Below, one piece after another: positions 60,161-64,000 of a DNA stretch of 64,000 nt. Positions within the stretch are counted from its first letter, which is position 1, and each line of letters begins with the position of its first letter. Origin of the DNA: Protaetiibacter larvae (GTDB taxonomy: Bacteria; Actinomycetota; Actinomycetes; Actinomycetales; Microbacteriaceae); the NCBI RefSeq assembly GCF_008365275.1, contig NZ_CP043504.1, forward strand, positions 62,001 to 126,000, in the 5' to 3' direction. A program made the position numbers and the translations under genes. A model generated the notes under the pieces. It had not been told where the DNA came from. It searched no databases and saw nothing but the letters and a program-made list of their open reading frames with translations.

Positions 60161-61290
60161 CACAGCTTCGTGTCATCCTCGAGCAGCTCGTCTCCCCCGT
60201 GCCGGGCGGCATCGGCCGCTACACGGCAGAACTGACTCGGGCGCTCATCGCCACCGCACCCCCCGGCGCCGACGTGATCGGCTTCGTCCCGTCGAGCCAC
60301 CCCGACCTCTACGCCGACGTGGAACGGCGGCTTCCCGGGCTCGCGAGGCTCGACAAGTCCGTCCTCGACCGCCGGATGCTGGCCGAGGCGTGGCGTCATG
60401 GATTCGTCGAGCGCTCGGCGCGCGGGATGGTCCACGCGATGAGTCTCATGGCTCCGCTGGTCCGCCATGATCGGGTCCACGATCCCGGGACGCAGATCGT
60501 GGTCACGATCCACGACGCCATCCCCTGGACCCACCCTGAGACGCTCACCCGACGCGGCGTCGCCTGGCATCGCGCGATGGCGCGCCGCGCCGAGCGCCAC
60601 GCCGATGCCGTCATCGTGCCGACGCACGCGGTCGCGGAGGATCTGCGACGGTACCTCGATCTCGGCGATCGGATCCGCGTGGTCGGTGGTGCGCTCGGAA
60701 CGGAGCTGAAGCTCCCAGACGACCCTGTCGCGCGCGCCGACGAGCTGAAGCTTCCCCAGCGCTTCGTCCTGAGCGTCGGAACCCTCGAGCCGCGGAAGGG
60801 ACTCGGGCCGCTGATCCAGGCGATGCGCGAGCTGCCGGCGGAGATTGAGCTCGTGATCGTCGGCCCCGAGGGCTGGGGCGGGATCCGTATCGAGGACCTC
60901 GCACGCGAAGCGGGGGTGTCCGGTCGGGTTCACGCACTCGGTCGGCTCGACGACTCCGACCTTGCAGTCGCCCTGGGGGCCGCTGAAGTGGTCGCGGTTC
61001 CGAGTCTTGCCGAAGGCTTCGGCCTGCCCCTGCTCGAAGCGTTCGCGTTCGGCGCCCCCGTCGTCCATTCGGATGCCGCGGCACTCGTCGAAGTCGCGGG
61101 CGGCGCCGGGTACATCGTCGCGCGCGAGGATGCCGCGGGCTATCCCCGTCGTCTCGGCGAGGCGATCGGAGAGGTGCTCGCCGATGCCTCTCTTGCGGAG
61201 CGCCTGCGGGTTCTGGGCGCCGATCGCGCTCACGCGTTCAGCTGGCGCGACTCGGCGGAGAAGGTCTGGCAGCTGCACGCCGATCTGTGA
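60157..61290 (+). CDS. GT4 family glycosyltransferase
   Basis: A 377-aa GT-B enzyme. LEQLVSPVPGGIGRYTAEL is the acceptor loop, VVTIHDAIPWTHPE and VIVPTHAVAEDL the middle strands, LSVGTLEPRKGLGPLIQAM and LAEGFGLPLLEAFAFGAPVV the donor site. It resembles mannosyl- or rhamnosyltransferases. Transcription with rfbB and rfbD suggests rhamnose as donor. Its end is convergent with the methyltransferase gene across 33 bases. Confidence 0.9.
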
Positions 61291-61323
61291 CGGCGAGGCT
61301 CCTGCCGCGCTCGGGCCGGCCTC

Positions 61324-62166
61324 CTACGATCGCCCGCGGAGGCGGAGAGCCCCGAGCGCCCGCAGGGGCGAGGTGACCTTCCAGCTCGTGCTCGCTCGAA
61401 GGTCCGCGATCTCGGCTTCGAGGGCTCCTGCCCGTGCCGCCTGTTCGCGCACCACGTATTCTTCCGTGACACGCGCGCCGAGCTGGGCGTAGAAGTCCCT
61501 CACCTCGTGCTCGTGGGAGTTGGCGTATTCGATGAAGGCCAGCACGGAGTCGGGCACATCTGTACCGACCGCGAGAACTCCGAGGCCATGTCCGTGGTGG
61601 AACCGGAACGACGGCCAGCGGTCCGCGATCTCATCCCAGAATCGATGGACTCCGAATCCCTCACGGAACTCATAGCAGTCGTGGAACAGCACCACCCCGT
61701 TGTCCGCGACCTTCGGCAGGTACTCCTCGAAGTCCTCCCGGACGTCCTCATAGCCGTGGCGGCCGTCGATGTGAAGCAGCTCCACGCTGTTGTCGTCGAT
61801 CCGCGGCGCCGACTCGGAGAAGTACCCCCGAATGAGCTCGGTTCGATGGGGGAAATCCGCCTCGGCGATCGCCTTCACCGACTCGTACACCGACTCGTCG
61901 TAGAACCCCGCGTGGTCGTCGCCCTCCCAGCTGTCGAGCGCGAACAGTCGGGTGTCGAGCCCGAGCCGATCCGCCAACTCGGCGAAGGCGAAGAACGAGA
62001 AGCCGGTGTGCGTCCCCAGCTCGACCAGAGTGCGAGGACGCAACGCATCCATCAGCCACCCCGCGAAGGCCGCGTGCTCGAACCATGCCGAGCGGATGAG
62101 CCGCGACGGCACCAAGTACGAGGCAGGAGAGGCGTATGGCGAAGGAACTGCAGCAGCGCGCGTCAC
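61324..62166 (-). CDS. Class I methyltransferase with C-terminal coiled coil
   Basis: About 280 aa. The SAM domain is of the Methyltransf_24 type: LVELGTHTGFSFFAFAEL (motif I), LFALDSWEGDDH (acidic loop), VELLHIDGRHGYEDV and NGVVLFHDCYEF. The last ~45 residues form a helix ending TSWKVTSPLRALGAL, a tail often appended to envelope glycosyltransferases and methyltransferases. It likely methylates the surface glycan or its precursor. Start: GTG at 62166, with TAGGCT (62178-62173) 6 bases upstream; GTG 62172 is the alternative. That box overlaps the LCP stop codon. Confidence 0.85.
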   Translation of the reverse strand: MTRAAAVPSPYASPASYLVPSRLIRSAWFEHAAFAGWLMDALRPRTLVELGTHTGFSFFAFAELADRLGLDTRLFALDSWEGDDHAGFYDESVYESVKAIAEADFPHRTELIRGYFSESAPRIDDNSVELLHIDGRHGYEDVREDFEEYLPKVADNGVVLFHDCYEFREGFGVHRFWDEIADRWPSFRFHHGHGLGVLAVGTDVPDSVLAFIEYANSHEHEVRDFYAQLGARVTEEYVVREQAARAGALEAEIADLRASTSWKVTSPLRALGALRLRGRS

Positions 62167-62175
62167 ACGCACAGC

Positions 62176-63522
62176 CTAGGGAGTGTCGGTGGCCGGAGTC
62201 GGATGCAACGCCTCACGCACCCGCGACTGGATCGCCCCGAAGTCGGGATGCAGATTGTCGAACTCAGGGGGCACGAAGTCGATGGAGACCGCGGGGTGCT
62301 CTCTCGACTTGTCCGCGAGGGCGACGAAATGACTCAGCATCGGCTTCGGAAGGTCGGTCTTCACGACCTGTGCACCCGCTTCCGCGATCGCCGTGAAGTT
62401 CGCCACGACGTTCACCGGATTCGCCTGCGCAAGAATGGCCTCCTGCACCTGACGCTGGCGCGACATCCGATCGTAGTCGTTGGAGCCATAGCGCGAACGC
62501 GCGTACCAGAGAGCCGTAGCGCCGTCCATGTGCTGCGCACCGGCCTCGATGTACCCCTCCGGCGGCTGGATGCTCCCGTCGTTGTCGTTCCGCTCGCTCC
62601 CGAACGGCACGCGAGCGGCCACCGTGACGTCGATCCCGCCCAGCGCGTCGACGAGCTGCGCGAAGCCGTGCATGTCGATCAGCACGTAGAACTGCAGCGT
62701 GAGGCCCGTCACGCCCTCGACCGCGTCGCGCATCGCCTCGATACCGGGCTGGCTCCCCGCCGCCTCGGCCTCCGGATAGAGCTCCGGGTGCTCCTCGCCG
62801 TAGGTGTACACGTAGTCGATCAGGCAGTCGTCGCCGCAGTCCCAGCCGGTCGGATAGGGCCCGAGCATCGGGGATCCCTCGGAGAAGGGAGCGTTGTAGA
62901 GATTGCGCGGGATCCCGAAGAGGACGATCGCGCCGGTCTCGGCGTCCACACTCGCGACGGAGATGGAGTCGGGACGAAGACCCAGCCGATCCGGGCCCGC
63001 ATCGCCGCCGAGCAGCAGGATGTTGTACCGTCCATCGATCGGCGGCACGATGTCGCCATCCGCGAAGACGGCGTTGAGGACTCCGATCGCCGAACCCGTC
63101 GACACTGCCGCGTAGCTCGCGGTGCCGGCCGTCGCCACCAGCGCGACCGCCGCGAGCCCGCCCACGAATCCTCGCGCGATCGGCGCGATGCTCACGAATC
63201 GAATGAGCCTCAGGGTGTCGAGGGTGAGCACGGTCCACAACGCGGCGTAGAACAGCAGCAGCACGATCAATGCGACGAGCACCCAGGTCTGGGTGAAGGC
63301 GCCGATGACGGCGTCCCGAGCGACGACCAGCCCGAGTCCGAGGATCACGAGCAGTGTCCAGAGCACAAGCGTCGCACCCAGCCCGAAGCGGCCGAGTCGT
63401 CGATCTCCGGCGAGCACCTGTGCGGCTCCGGGAATCAGCAGGTTGAACCCCACCAGCCACCAGGCACGATGGGTCATGAACGACTCCATCGTGCGATCGG
63501 GATCGCGAAGGACGGATGCCAT
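62176..63522 (-). CDS. LytR-CpsA-Psr (LCP) family protein
   Basis: A 448-aa protein. An N-terminal cytoplasmic part is followed by four membrane helices (about 22-40, 47-67, 78-105 and 118-140), more than the usual one. The extracytoplasmic LCP domain (about 165-390) has ILLLGGDAGPDRLGLRPDSI, VDAETGAIVLFGIPRNL and ALWYARSRYGSNDYDRMSRQ, including the Arg and Asp residues that bind polyprenyl pyrophosphate. LCP enzymes attach wall teichoic acid or capsule to peptidoglycan, so this is the likely anchoring step for the nearby glycan. The ATG lies three bases after the purE stop. Confidence 0.94.
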   Translation of the reverse strand: MASVLRDPDRTMESFMTHRAWWLVGFNLLIPGAAQVLAGDRRLGRFGLGATLVLWTLLVILGLGLVVARDAVIGAFTQTWVLVALIVLLLFYAALWTVLTLDTLRLIRFVSIAPIARGFVGGLAAVALVATAGTASYAAVSTGSAIGVLNAVFADGDIVPPIDGRYNILLLGGDAGPDRLGLRPDSISVASVDAETGAIVLFGIPRNLYNAPFSEGSPMLGPYPTGWDCGDDCLIDYVYTYGEEHPELYPEAEAAGSQPGIEAMRDAVEGVTGLTLQFYVLIDMHGFAQLVDALGGIDVTVAARVPFGSERNDNDGSIQPPEGYIEAGAQHMDGATALWYARSRYGSNDYDRMSRQRQVQEAILAQANPVNVVANFTAIAEAGAQVVKTDLPKPMLSHFVALADKSREHPAVSIDFVPPEFDNLHPDFGAIQSRVREALHPTPATDTP

Positions 63523-63525
63523 CGC

Positions 63526-64000
63526 TCAGAGCTTCTGCTGGAGGGCGGCGTTCTTCTCGGCGACGAGTGCTTCGAGACCCGCCGCGTGGGCAGCGAGCCG
63601 TGAGGTCAACTCGGGGTCACCGGAGGCGAGAATGCGAACCGCGAGCAATCCGGCGTTCCGTGCGCCGCCGATCGACACGGTGGCGACAGGGATGCCGGCC
63701 GGCATCTGGACGATGGACAGCAGCGAGTCCAGCCCGTCGAGCTTCGCGAGCGGCACAGGCACGCCGATCACGGGAAGCGTGGTCACCGAGGCGAGCATCC
63801 CGGGCAGGTGCGCCGCTCCGCCGGCACCCGCGATGATGGTGCGCAGCCCCCGCCCCGCCGCCTCGGCACCGTAATCGAGCATTCTCCGCGGGGTGCGGTG
63901 CGCCGAGACCACCTCCACCTCGAAGTGGATCTCGAACTCGTCGAGCACGGCGGCCGCGTCCTGCATGACACCCCAGTCGGAGTCGGAACCCATGACGACT
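63526..64000 (-). CDS. purE: N5-carboxyaminoimidazole ribonucleotide mutase, start beyond window
   Basis: 158 complete codons are visible and the frame stays open to the window edge. [11 protein letters not shown] is preceded in frame by Val-Val, as in the [11 protein letters not shown] of full PurE, so the true start lies outside. [24 protein letters not shown] and [12 protein letters not shown] are the diagnostic motifs. It isomerises N5-CAIR to CAIR in purine synthesis. The adjacent LCP gene 3 bases downstream is a common actinobacterial arrangement. Confidence 0.96.
   Translation of the reverse strand, partial: VVMGSDSDWGVMQDAAAVLDEFEIHFEVEVVSAHRTPRRMLDYGAEAAGRGLRTIIAGAGGAAHLPGMLASVTTLPVIGVPVPLAKLDGLDSLLSIVQMPAGIPVATVSIGGARNAGLLAVRILASGDPELTSRLAAHAAGLEALVAEKNAALQQKL

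Overview
The window is high-GC actinobacterial DNA, most likely from the family Microbacteriaceae. The evidence is uniform G/C-ending codons, frequent GTG and TTG starts, four-base ATGA/GTGA stop-start overlaps, many genes with a TAnnnT box 6-8 bases before the start codon, a WhiB regulator, and the actinobacterial gene block sahH - manB - DUF3499 - 'metallopeptidase family' protein - whiB - manA. No rRNA, tRNA, CRISPR array or insertion sequence was recognised. I cannot name the species.

Layout. (1) 1-10111, all minus strand: an accessory toxin island. A 2448-aa secreted RHS/YD-repeat polymorphic toxin carries two PA14-like modules and ends in a PD-(D/E)xK nuclease tip of the Tox-REase-7 type. 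Its stop overlaps a likely immunity gene. Three small membrane-protein genes in an overlapping run follow, then a decayed copy of the RHS core tail, then a lipoprotein gene cut by the window edge. The toxin tip is visibly poorer in G+C than the RHS core. (2) 10228-24675: conserved chromosomal genes, including a SpoIIM/DUF95 membrane protein, an RDD protein, S-adenosylhomocysteine hydrolase, phosphomannomutase, DUF3499, a metallopeptidase-family protein, DUF5719, a large membrane GT2 glycosyltransferase, WhiB, GalE, a GlxA-type regulator, a methyltransferase and mannose-6-phosphate isomerase. (3) 24786-25964: an acyl-CoA dehydrogenase. (4) 25994-62166: a large surface-glycan locus. (5) 62176-64000: an LCP ligase and the start-truncated purE.

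The glycan locus holds sugar-nucleotide genes: complete dTDP-L-rhamnose rfbA/B/C/D, two tandem GDP-mannose 4,6-dehydratase-like genes, a nucleotide-sugar dehydrogenase and two further epimerases. It holds about a dozen GT2, GT4 and membrane glycosyltransferases, an ABC exporter split into Wzt (29498-30676) and Wzm (37001-37900), two O-antigen-ligase/polymerase-like proteins, an SGNH-linked acyltransferase, GtrA/GtrB-like lipid-linked sugar modification genes and an LCP protein that could attach the product to the wall. manA, manB and galE upstream supply precursors. No initiating phosphoglycosyltransferase and no Wzx-type flippase was seen, so synthesis probably starts with an enzyme encoded elsewhere and export uses the ABC route. 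A secreted protein with a lysozyme/hemagglutinin-like N-terminus and four DUF4214-type repeats is embedded among three glycosyltransferases that share a TGI(P/Q)RV signature. That is the most unusual local arrangement after the toxin island.
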